The notes under the pieces: model-generated
Told to the model about the DNA's origin: nothing
Database searches by the model: none
The model's input: only the letters and a program-made list of their open reading frames with translations
Shown: positions 1 to 7,343 of the stretch, in pieces
Layout of the letters: the number at the start of each line of letters is the position of its first letter
Position numbering within the stretch: position 1 is the first letter of the stretch
Assembly (NCBI RefSeq): GCF_000585395.1
Contig: NZ_KK073875.1
Coordinates: forward strand, 5,446,274-5,510,273
Direction of reading: 5' to 3'
DNA length: 64,000 nt
Source: Saccharibacillus sacchari DSM 19268
GTDB taxonomy: Bacteria > Bacillota > Bacilli > Paenibacillales > Paenibacillaceae
Position numbers and translations under genes: made by a program

Positions 1-935
1 CTTTTGCTGAAACAAAGCCGATAAATCTTCGTTTCCGCACCGTCGATGCCATATCCTTTTCCGATATGAATCCAGCCGTACCGCTCGTAATATCCTTCGA
101 GATCGGTGCACAGATAAAGGCTGCCATATCCTTTGCCCCGTGCTTCTTCAGCCGCATGCTCAAGCAGTAAACGGCCCAAACTTAGGCTCCGCCAGTCCGG
201 TTCCACATACAGGCAAGCCAACCACGGACACAGGTCCTGCCTGCTGTTCAAGTCGCTGCGCAGCAAGGCGTAACCTCCGGCGATCGATCCTTTTTCCCCG
301 TCCGTCAACAGATAGAACCGCGGCAGGTCGGCTTCGGTATCGCAAGAGCGTTCGATGCAATCCCGGTAAAAGTCGAACGTCGACTCGTCGCCCCAGCGGC
401 TCCAGAAGTAGTCCACGGCTTCAGCCGATCGTTCCGCATTTTCCCTCACAGGGGTGATTCTCAAGGAGGGAAGTTCATGCTGTCGATCTTCTATCCAACC
501 TTCTACGCTGCGATGCCGCCCCAAATGAACCGTATCGAATTCATCGACGGCCTCCGCGGAACAAACGACGCCCAGCAGCTTCAACGCATGATTGATCGCC
601 TTTTCCGTTCGTATTTCCCGCAGCCATTCTTTCCCTTTTTCCCATACCACGCAAGATTGATCGCCCGTGCCTCCGAAATAATCGGCTTCCGCGTAAGCCA
701 CGATTCCGTGCCGGGACAATTCGCAGCCGACTGACGCGATCTTTTCCGTAAGAGTATCCCACGGTTCCAGGAGCTGCTCAGTGCCTTGATTAATCTCGTC
801 TTGCAGGGCGTCATCCAACGGAACAAGCGCCAACTCATCCGATAAAGAAACGACCTTGGCTGTCAGAAAGCGGACGCCTAACGTTTTCAGTACAAGTGCC
901 GAACCGATAAATCCTTGTAACGTATATCCCATCAT
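1..935 (-). CDS. GNAT acetyltransferase with unknown N-terminal domain (3' end outside window)
   Basis: An open frame of 311 codons runs off the left edge. Roughly residues 1-155 match no family I recognise. Residues ~160-310 look like a GNAT acyl-CoA N-acetyltransferase, with the core PDWRSLSLGRLLLEHA (acetyl-CoA-binding helix) followed by YYERYGW and the usual final strand, so little is missing. The start ATG (933-935) overlaps the stop of the upstream membrane-protein gene in an ATGA arrangement, which implies translational coupling. The two parts are joined in one frame without an internal stop, so this is a fusion rather than two genes. Substrate unknown. Confidence 0.7.
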   Translation of the reverse strand, partial: MMGYTLQGFIGSALVLKTLGVRFLTAKVVSLSDELALVPLDDALQDEINQGTEQLLEPWDTLTEKIASVGCELSRHGIVAYAEADYFGGTGDQSCVVWEKGKEWLREIRTEKAINHALKLLGVVCSAEAVDEFDTVHLGRHRSVEGWIEDRQHELPSLRITPVRENAERSAEAVDYFWSRWGDESTFDFYRDCIERSCDTEADLPRFYLLTDGEKGSIAGGYALLRSDLNSRQDLCPWLACLYVEPDWRSLSLGRLLLEHAAEEARGKGYGSLYLCTDLEGYYERYGWIHIGKGYGIDGAETKIYRLCFSK

Positions 936-1297
936 AAATGGCGCTGCCGATCTTTTTTGATCAGCAGATTTCGCAAAGGAACCAGCAGCATGGACGGAAG
1001 CAAGCAGAACGCGCCGTACAAAATGTAGGCAAACGGCAGCCAGGCCCGAGTCTCCCGCACGCTGCCCATCTGCATATAATCGACCTCCGTCACCCACAAG
1101 CCGATCGATAACGCGAGCAGCAGCCCATTCGACAGCAGCACGCAGCCGATATTTTTCCACAGCGCGCAGTAGACCAGCATCGTCGCGACCGCCAGCAGCC
1201 AAAACGCGGATTGCATCCATACGAAGAATATTCCGATCAGTACAGGGTACAGCACCGTCAATGCAAGCTGAATACGTTTGTTCGCGTGCAAGTTCAT
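932..1297 (-). CDS. small integral membrane protein
   Basis: 121 aa. Three or four hydrophobic segments (for example VLYPVLIGIFFVWMQ and FWLLAVATMLVYCAL) indicate a polytopic membrane protein. The frame is open further upstream, but the ATG at 1295-1297 is preceded by GGGGGAT at proper spacing. It lies 20 bp after the Nudix gene and overlaps the next gene by ATGA, so the three are probably one operon. No named family recognised. Confidence 0.65.
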   Translation of the reverse strand: MNLHANKRIQLALTVLYPVLIGIFFVWMQSAFWLLAVATMLVYCALWKNIGCVLLSNGLLLALSIGLWVTEVDYMQMGSVRETRAWLPFAYILYGAFCLLPSMLLVPLRNLLIKKDRQRHL

Positions 1298-1317
1298 AGC
1301 AATCCCCCTATTTTGCC

Positions 1318-1785
1318 TTAGTCTTCGCTGTTCGACCGTCTGCTCAAGTACGTATTCAATGCAGGCCGATCGGCCGGGTTCCACTCATGCACGGGCGGCA
1401 GCGCATCAACAGGGAAAAAATGCAATTCCGAGCCTTCTTCTCCGTCCGCAAAAGCTTCTCCCTGAGCATCCCGACAGCAATAAGCCGCGATTACATTATG
1501 TACTTCATCCCCGTTGGGATACCGATAATACAGCCCTTCGCCGGAAAAAATCTCCAGCAGCTCCAACTTGCCCGCTGCAAGCCCCGTCTCCTCCAACAGC
1601 TCGCGCCTCGCCACCTGTTCCATCGACTCGCCGGGCTCAAGCGCTCCGCCGGGGAGTCCCCAGAAGCCGTTGTCCGTCCTTTTTTGCAGTAAAATCGCCC
1701 CGCCTCGTTCCACGATCACGCACGCGCCGGCCATGATTAACGGTCGGTTGCCGACCAGCTTGCGCAACTCCGCGATATAGCCCAT
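1318..1785 (-). CDS. Nudix hydrolase
   Basis: 155 aa. The complete Nudix box GGALEPGESMEQVARREL, continuing into LEETGL, fits GX5EX7REUXEEXGU, so the protein should hydrolyse a nucleoside diphosphate linked to another moiety. The segment before the box (GAILLQKRTDNGFWGLPGG) is typical of ADP-ribose/MutT-like cytosolic Nudix enzymes. The substrate cannot be told from sequence. First gene of a likely operon with the small membrane protein and the GNAT gene. Confidence 0.85.
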   Translation of the reverse strand: MGYIAELRKLVGNRPLIMAGACVIVERGGAILLQKRTDNGFWGLPGGALEPGESMEQVARRELLEETGLAAGKLELLEIFSGEGLYYRYPNGDEVHNVIAAYCCRDAQGEAFADGEEGSELHFFPVDALPPVHEWNPADRPALNTYLSRRSNSED

Positions 1786-1813
1786 TTTCCCACCCGCTTC
1801 TTCTTTTAAATGC

Positions 1814-2299
1814 TTACGTCCGCTTCACGGTTTCTTTCAATGTCGTATCCGTCTCCTGATCGTAAACGGCATACACCTCAAATGTGCCTTCGTCGAAAAA
1901 GAATGACAATCGCAGCTTGAACCAGTCCTGCATCGGATAGGTTGCCGCTTCGTTGATCGGAACCCATTTCAATTCGCCTTCCGGCGGATTTTCCAATAAC
2001 TCTCCTTCAAATTCTTCCGCTACGTAATTGAACACCATGTACCGGAAATGTTGCTTGGGATCGACGAATTCGTCCAGCCCTTTGTAAATCAGATTACGCA
2101 CGGTCAAGCCGGTTTCTTCCAATACTTCGCGCGCCGCGCCTTCGGTCAGGCTTTCGGGGAAGTCCACCTTGCCGCCCGGCGCGATCCAACCCGGAAATCC
2201 TTTTTCGGCCGGACGGTTCATCAACAGCACCCGATCCCCGTCACGTACCAAACACATCGTGTACAGCGCAACTTTCAGTTCGGATTGTACAGCAGACAT
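1814..2299 (-). CDS. MutT-type Nudix hydrolase (8-oxo-dGTP diphosphatase-like)
   Basis: 161 aa from the ATG at 2297-2299, which follows AAGAAGGA; the frame is open further upstream without a better ribosome site. The Nudix box is GGKVDFPESLTEGAAREV followed by LEETGLTV. The preceding LVRDGDRVLLMNRPAEKGFPGWIAPGGK and the later HFRYMVFNYVAEEFEGELL fit the 8-oxo-dGTP diphosphatase-like group. This is the second Nudix gene in a row, 28 bp upstream of the previous one on the same strand. The pair are distant paralogues, not copies. Confidence 0.8.
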   Translation of the reverse strand: MSAVQSELKVALYTMCLVRDGDRVLLMNRPAEKGFPGWIAPGGKVDFPESLTEGAAREVLEETGLTVRNLIYKGLDEFVDPKQHFRYMVFNYVAEEFEGELLENPPEGELKWVPINEAATYPMQDWFKLRLSFFFDEGTFEVYAVYDQETDTTLKETVKRT

Positions 2300-2486
2300 G
2301 AGTCGAGTCCTTCTTTCTGTCAACGAGTGTGCTTTGCGTTTCGTTGTTCGTTTATTTTTTTGCCGCACAAACGGCTCTTCATACTTAAGGAACCGCTGCA
2401 TGATCGGGATGTATTCGGCATCTCTTCGTTCGTCTACGTTCCCCTCTCCATGACTTTTATTCCCATCGTACCACTTCTGACGGCGT

Positions 2487-2528
2487 AAAAAAACAGACCT
2501 TCGCCGCGCGGCGAAAGTCTGTTTTTTA
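2487..2528 (-). terminator. rho-independent terminator of the siderophore-binding lipoprotein gene
   Basis: An inverted repeat (AAAAACAGAC ... GTCTGTTTTTT around TTCGCCG/CGGCGAA) lies 25 bp after the stop at 2553. A/T tracts on both sides mean it could act in both directions. Confidence 0.8.
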
Positions 2529-2552
2529 GACGTATCAACCGGAACCGGTCGA

Positions 2553-3560
2553 TCACTGTTCGGCTTTGGCGACGATCAGATCGGCCATGTCTTCGGCTTG
2601 AAGAATAGCGGTGAACGGATCGGCCGTGAAGTACTTCCGCAGATCCAGTTCGATGCGGCGATCGTTTTTGACCGCGTCGAGCTGCGACCAGACTTTTTGC
2701 AGCCGCTGCGGCTCGGCGGCTTCGTCCGTCAGTTCCAGCAGATAAGTACCGACGTATTCGTCGAAGACTTCCCAACTGATCACGGAGCTTTCTTCGCCTT
2801 TGTCGATGATTTGGCTCTGCACGTCTTCGTCGGGTTTCAGACCCAACAGCTTGTACAAAGCACTTCCGCCGCGGTTTTCCGAATTCCCGAGCACCAGCAC
2901 GCCGCCTTCCCAGTTGTAATCGACCAGCGTAAACGTATCTTCGGGAGACACCGCGGCTTGAACCTTTGCCCGAGCCGCTTGAAGCCGTTTGTCGAAGTCG
3001 GCGTTCCAGGCAGCGGCTTCGTCTTGCCGGTTCAAATATTCGCCCAGCGCGGTGATTTGGTCCTGCATGGTCTCGTACTGCGATGTATCGAACACCAGCG
3101 TCGGAGCGACTTTGCTGTAGGCTTCGTATTTGTCGGCCGAGAACGTGATAATCAGATCCGGCTGCACGGCCGTCAGCTGCTCCAATGATATCGCGTTATG
3201 GTCGCCGAGATCGGCTACGGTATCGGGAATCGATTCGCGCAGGAATTTGCCGTATTCGAGCAAGGTATGCGGAATCGCGATCGGCGTGATATCCAGCGCA
3301 AGCAGATGGCCGACGTTCCAATCGGCGACGATTCGCTGCGGATTCGCAGGCAGTTCAATCTCACCGACCGCCGTGTCCACTTTGCGCATGCCGCCTTCTT
3401 CGGAAGCCGTATGTTCAGTTGCTTCTGCCGGGTCTGCTGCCGTCGCCGCTTCCGTCGAAGCCTGCGCCTCCCGATTGCCGCCGCCCGAGCAAGCTGCCAA
3501 TATCATAACCGATACCAGCATAATAACGAACAAAAGCCCCCATTTGCTTGTTTGTCTCAT
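2553..3560 (-). CDS. iron-siderophore ABC transporter substrate-binding lipoprotein
   Basis: 335 aa. An N-terminal signal peptide ends in a lipobox (MILAAC), so the mature protein should be anchored outside the membrane. The body is a Peripla_BP_2 (FecB/FhuD-like) fold: NPQRIVADWNVGHLLALDI, then DLIITFSADKYEAYSKVAPT. It would present an Fe(III)-siderophore to a FecCD-type permease, but no permease or ATPase gene lies nearby. A strong Fur box sits just upstream. The binding domain closely resembles the C-terminal half of the divergent AraC fusion at 3877 (RIVADWNVGHLLALD versus RIVTDWSIGHLLALG), so the two probably bind the same ligand. Confidence 0.88.
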   Translation of the reverse strand: MRQTSKWGLLFVIMLVSVMILAACSGGGNREAQASTEAATAADPAEATEHTASEEGGMRKVDTAVGEIELPANPQRIVADWNVGHLLALDITPIAIPHTLLEYGKFLRESIPDTVADLGDHNAISLEQLTAVQPDLIITFSADKYEAYSKVAPTLVFDTSQYETMQDQITALGEYLNRQDEAAAWNADFDKRLQAARAKVQAAVSPEDTFTLVDYNWEGGVLVLGNSENRGGSALYKLLGLKPDEDVQSQIIDKGEESSVISWEVFDEYVGTYLLELTDEAAEPQRLQKVWSQLDAVKNDRRIELDLRKYFTADPFTAILQAEDMADLIVAKAEQ

Positions 3561-3611
3561 CTTTTTGTTTGATCCCCTTTCAATCTTTGCCTGTAGGTAT
3601 CCGACACTCTA

Positions 3612-3630
3612 TTGAGAATCGTTTTCATTA
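3612..3630 (-). promoter_or_regulatory. Fur box
   Basis: TTGAGAATCGTTTTCATTA resembles the Fur consensus GATAATGATAATCATTATC. It lies ~50 bp upstream of the lipoprotein gene, so iron repression is likely. Confidence 0.75.
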
Positions 3631-3724
3631 ACTTGTCCCAGTATAAATTCCTCGACTGCGCGGGACAATATCTAAAAAAGAAATACGGCATACCCGATTC
3701 GGCAATTTACGCTTACCTATTGAG

Positions 3725-3743
3725 TTGAGAATCGTTATCAATT
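3725..3743 (+). promoter_or_regulatory. Fur box
   Basis: TTGAGAATCGTTATCAATT is a second Fur-like operator, ~135 bp upstream of the AraC-type fusion gene. Together with the box at 3612 it puts both divergent genes under iron control. Confidence 0.7.
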
Positions 3744-3778
3744 AAAATAAGCAGATAGCAAAAATGACTCGGCAGATC

Positions 3779-3846
3779 CGGGGCGTGTCCGCAAACTTCG
3801 CCGACGGCAAAAGACGCACGTCGCTGAGTTGGCCTGCGCGCCCTAA
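3779..3846. repeat. possible degenerate copy of the CTAG-flanked MITE
   Basis: GGGGCGTGTCCGCAAACTT resembles the terminal repeat of the 29864 element with one mismatch. GCGCGCCCTAAG ~50 bp later resembles its opposite end. The interior is short and poorly matched, so this is a tentative remnant. Confidence 0.3.
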
Positions 3847-3876
3847 GAAACGCTGCAAAGAAAAGGGGAACTACCT

Positions 3877-5727
3877 ATGCCCGATACGCCCTCGGCGGAT
3901 CGTTTGATCCGGGATTGGAGCGGATTGCCGGCCAGATTGCTGGATGTCAGGTTCAAAAGATTGGAAGCGGAAGAAAGGTTTCGCTTCGGCGGCTCTTCCT
4001 CGGCCGCGTTCGTGCTTGTCTCAAGCGGAAAAGGGCATCTGACTCTCGGCAAGGAAACGGCCTACTCTTTCGACGGAGCTTATGCGATACATGTCTCTTG
4101 CCGTTCGGAGCTTGCGCTCACCGCCGAGCACGAGACGGAGTTGTATCTATTCGACTATGCGTTTCCCGGCACGGACTGCATGAACGAATATTCGAAGGAG
4201 TCGGCGGATCTGGCATTCACGCCTTCGGATCTACTGGAGTTGAAGCGTTCGTTCGATCTTTTGTTGGCGCAATGGCACAGACTGAAAGCGTTGGATCAGC
4301 TTCGATTGACGTCGCATTTGTATGAATCGGTACATATTTTTCTTAAGCAGCAGCAGGAATCGGAGAAAAATAAAACGGCAAATCCCGCAGACCGACGCGT
4401 TCTGCGGGCCTTGAGATACATGATCGGGCATCTGTCGCGAACCGTTACGCTCGCCGAACTTGCGGAAACGGCAGGCTGCGGAACTCGAAGGCTTTCCCAA
4501 CTGTTCCGCGAACGGTTCGAGCGCTCGCCGCTTCAAGTATTGATCGGGATCCGAATGCGGCAGGCGAAAAAAGACTTGAAGAGCACATCCGCGAACTTGC
4601 AGCAAATCGCCGAACAAGTCGGGTATGCCAACGCCTATTCCTTCAGCCGTCAATTCAAGCAAAGCTGCGGCCTCTCGCCGGAGCAGTATCGCAGGTCGGA
4701 TGCCTCGGTACACCGGCTCGGCGAATCCGATTCGACGTCCGCGTCGGCGGCCGCCCGCTTGCTGAGCGATCTGCAAGCAGCCGAAAATATCGGACGCGAG
4801 GCTGCTTGTCTTCCCGCAGCCGAAGTCCGGACGAAACATTCCTCTCCCCCGATCGGTGCTCCGGCTGTTTTTATTCCGGGACCGACCCGGACCGTCAGTA
4901 CCGTCATGGGCAATATCGAAGTTCCCGACCGCCCTCGGCGCATCGTCACGGACTGGAGCATCGGGCATCTGCTGGCACTGGGCGAGCAGCCGATCGGCGC
5001 GCCTTCCACGCTCACGGACAACGGCGGGCTGCTTGATGCGTATTGGAAAGCGGCTCCTGCGGATATCGGGAGACATAATGAAATTTCGTATGCGCGCATT
5101 ATCGAACTGGATCCGGATCTGATCTTGACCTGGAATCGGGAAGCTTATGCTTCTTACGCCAGAATTGCGCCTACGCTTGTCTTCGAGTCTGATCATTGCG
5201 GCGGAATGGAAAACGAAATGCATCGGCTGGGTCAGTGGATCGGACGCAAAAAAGAAGCCGAAGCCTGGATACGCCAGGCTCGGCTGCGTACGTATAATCT
5301 GCGAAGCCGATTGGCCGCGCGTTTCGCGAAGCCCGCGACGTTCACGTTGGCCGATCCGTATTGGTGCGACGCGCAGGTTACGTTGATCGGCAACGCGGCG
5401 TATCGCGGAGGGCGTGCCGTTTATGACCGACTGAATCTGTCTTCGCCTTCTTCCTTAAGACGCATGCTCGCCGGCAGCGGGCAGGACTCGGCTCGCGTCG
5501 GAGAATCCGAGTTGGAAGCCAATCTGGGCGAATGGGTGCTGGTCATGAATTATGACGCTTCGCATAATCTGACTTCGGCGCCGCAGTGGAATCGCGAAGC
5601 CGTCGCGCGGCGGCACCGGATCGTCGACCTGCCGTGGAATCGCTATTTCCAATCCGATCCGCTCTCGTCGCTGCTTCAAGCCGAAGAATTGACGCAGATG
5701 CTGGATCGACCGTTTTCGCCGTTTTGA
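3877..5727 (+). CDS. AraC-family regulator fused to a siderophore-binding domain (Btr-like)
   Basis: 616 aa. Residues ~1-165 are a cupin-like sensor region. Residues ~170-275 are the double helix-turn-helix of AraC/XylS regulators (TLAELAETAGCGTRRLSQLF and IAEQVGYANAYSFSRQFKQ). Residues ~325-610 are a Peripla_BP_2 domain without signal peptide. The same order is known in Bacillus Btr, a cytosolic activator of bacillibactin uptake that senses the Fe-siderophore through this domain. Start chosen at the ATG preceded by AAGGGGA. By analogy it should activate the divergent lipoprotein gene when the ligand is inside the cell. Confidence 0.88.
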   Translation: MPDTPSADRLIRDWSGLPARLLDVRFKRLEAEERFRFGGSSSAAFVLVSSGKGHLTLGKETAYSFDGAYAIHVSCRSELALTAEHETELYLFDYAFPGTDCMNEYSKESADLAFTPSDLLELKRSFDLLLAQWHRLKALDQLRLTSHLYESVHIFLKQQQESEKNKTANPADRRVLRALRYMIGHLSRTVTLAELAETAGCGTRRLSQLFRERFERSPLQVLIGIRMRQAKKDLKSTSANLQQIAEQVGYANAYSFSRQFKQSCGLSPEQYRRSDASVHRLGESDSTSASAAARLLSDLQAAENIGREAACLPAAEVRTKHSSPPIGAPAVFIPGPTRTVSTVMGNIEVPDRPRRIVTDWSIGHLLALGEQPIGAPSTLTDNGGLLDAYWKAAPADIGRHNEISYARIIELDPDLILTWNREAYASYARIAPTLVFESDHCGGMENEMHRLGQWIGRKKEAEAWIRQARLRTYNLRSRLAARFAKPATFTLADPYWCDAQVTLIGNAAYRGGRAVYDRLNLSSPSSLRRMLAGSGQDSARVGESELEANLGEWVLVMNYDASHNLTSAPQWNREAVARRHRIVDLPWNRYFQSDPLSSLLQAEELTQMLDRPFSPF

Positions 5728-5742
5728 GCTTTTTCTATCGGA

Positions 5743-6279
5743 TCAGATCAAAGACCCGTAAGCTCCGTTCGTCAGCTCCCGCAATTCTTGCTGCGCCGCG
5801 TCGTTGCAAAAAACGACGGTAACCGTCTGATCTTGAACATGGTGAACGAATCGTTGATCGGTTCCTTGCACGATATTTTGCACGCTTCCGAACACGAACA
5901 GATCGATCCAATCGCCTTGGTTCATCGCGGATAATTCATGCGTTTTTCCTTCATATACGAAAGAAATACGCGTAGCGCTTTCAGTCGGATCGAATTTGCC
6001 GTGCAGATCGGAAATTTGAATGCGCCCTTCCGACAATCCGATCATGCTGGTGATATATTCTTCGTAGACATCCGACCCTTCCGCGCTTTCGAGATCAAAC
6101 GTCCAAATATTCGCGGATAAACTAAACATGCCGAGTTCGGCCAACAAGCGCGTATACGGCTCTTCTTCGTAATAAGCCGATCCGTTGATTCCCGTCAGTT
6201 CCAGCACTTTTTCTTTGGGCTTCTTGAATGTGATGCCCAAATCGGCAAGCTTGTCCAGCTGTTGTTCCAAGGTTAGCAT
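5743..6279 (-). CDS. conserved hypothetical protein
   Basis: 178 aa, acidic and soluble, with no signal or membrane segment. It begins MLTLEQQLDKLADLGITF and contains SANIWTFDLE and a C-terminal cysteine motif (VVFCNDAAQQELREL). It resembles an uncharacterised family of Paenibacillus/Bacillus proteins of this length that start with LTLEQQL. Start supported by AAGGAGTGAGCCT before the ATG. It follows the broken VOC gene by 4 bp and was probably co-transcribed with it. Confidence 0.6.
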   Translation of the reverse strand: MLTLEQQLDKLADLGITFKKPKEKVLELTGINGSAYYEEEPYTRLLAELGMFSLSANIWTFDLESAEGSDVYEEYITSMIGLSEGRIQISDLHGKFDPTESATRISFVYEGKTHELSAMNQGDWIDLFVFGSVQNIVQGTDQRFVHHVQDQTVTVVFCNDAAQQELRELTNGAYGSLI

Positions 6280-6283
6280 AGGC

Positions 6284-6713
6284 TCACTCCTTCATACGAA
6301 GCATAATTGGATGATCGTCGTTCAATTGCAGCAGATCCCACAGATTTCCGTACAGGTCTTTGAATACCGCCACGGTTCCGTAAGAGTCTTCTTTCGGTTC
6401 GCGGACAAATTCGATTCCGTTCGCGACCATCTCCCGATAATCGCGCCAGAAGTCGTCCGTGTTCAAAAATAGAAATACCCGTCCGTCCGCCCGCCTGATT
6501 TCCGACAAACGGCTCCTGCTCGGGCTTGGACGCGCGGGCCAGCAGCAGCGTCGTGCCCGCCGATCCCGGAGGCGCGACGACGACCCAGCGCTTGTCCTGC
6601 TCCGGCTGGTAGATGTCTTCCACCAGCGTAAAATGCAGCTTTTTCGTGTAAAACTCGATCGCTTCGTCATAATCGTTCACGACGAGCGCGATATGTACGA
6701 TGGATTGGATCAT
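6284..6713 (-). pseudogene. VOC (glyoxalase/bleomycin-resistance) gene with a 4-bp duplication frameshift
   Basis: The first frame (from ATG 6711-6713, behind GGAGGAAACC) encodes MIQSIVHIALVVNDYDEAIEF through FVGNQAGGR. A second frame continues FLFLNTDDFWRDYREMVANG to GTVAVFKDLYGNLWDLLQ. Together they make a typical ~140-aa VOC metal-dependent protein. The shift coincides with a tandem CGGA repeat (plus strand 6481-6488). Removing one 4-bp unit restores a single frame reading GGRVFLFLNTD. As written the product is truncated after the first beta-alpha module. Confidence 0.8.
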
Positions 6714-6756
6714 GATGGTTTCCTCCTGCAAAACGGAACACGCCCGCTGTTTTGTC

Positions 6757-7215
6757 CTATTGTACCACTCCCATCCGCTTCAATTCCTCTTGCAGCACTC
6801 TTTTCAACTCGGCCAATTCGTCTTCCGTCGGTCTGACCTCGTCGGCGTACATCTCTTCGCGATTCGTCCACCAGACGGGATGCCGCGGGTTCGGTTCGCT
6901 GAGCCTGCGGGGAAAAAGATGCCAGTGCAGATGCGCGTCCCCGTTACCGAGCAGCTCGTAGTTCATCTTGTCGGCTCCGAAAGCACGCTGCACCGCCTCG
7001 GCGACCTCGCTCATTTCGACCAAATACTTCGCTTTGAACATCGGGTCCAGCAAATGCAGCTCGCTCACATGCTCTTTGCATAGAAACAACGTGTAGCCTT
7101 TGAAATACTGATGATCCCCTATCACGATATACCCGGTTTCAAGTTCCGCCACCAAATAAGGATTGTTTCCCGCCTTGATATCCTCGATCCGACTGCAAAT
7201 CAAACATTCTTCCAT
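6757..7215 (-). CDS. HIT family protein
   Basis: 152 aa. The histidine triad HLHWHLFPR (HxHxHxx) identifies a HIT-fold nucleotide hydrolase/transferase, and N-terminal CLIC is typical of the bacterial Hint/Fhit-like group with a zinc-type start. The frame is open upstream, but the ATG at 7213-7215 follows AAGGAGGA at good spacing. Substrate unknown, usually nucleoside monophosphate conjugates. Confidence 0.88.
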   Translation of the reverse strand: MEECLICSRIEDIKAGNNPYLVAELETGYIVIGDHQYFKGYTLFLCKEHVSELHLLDPMFKAKYLVEMSEVAEAVQRAFGADKMNYELLGNGDAHLHWHLFPRRLSEPNPRHPVWWTNREEMYADEVRPTEDELAELKRVLQEELKRMGVVQ

Positions 7216-7290
7216 ATTCGTCCTCCTTGTTCTTCTCATGCTCCACTACCCTTCGACTTTTCGTTCTGCCCTACCTGCTCCAACCGTATA

Positions 7291-7328
7291 AAAAAAGGAC
7301 GTTACCGCTTTTTACGCGGCAGCGTCCT
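7291..7328 (-). terminator. terminator of the rhamnosidase gene
   Basis: The stem AAAGGACG...CGTCCTTT with inner CCGC/GCGG is followed by a T-run on the minus strand, 15 bp after the stop at 7344. Confidence 0.8.
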
Positions 7329-7343
7329 TTACTTGGACAATAT

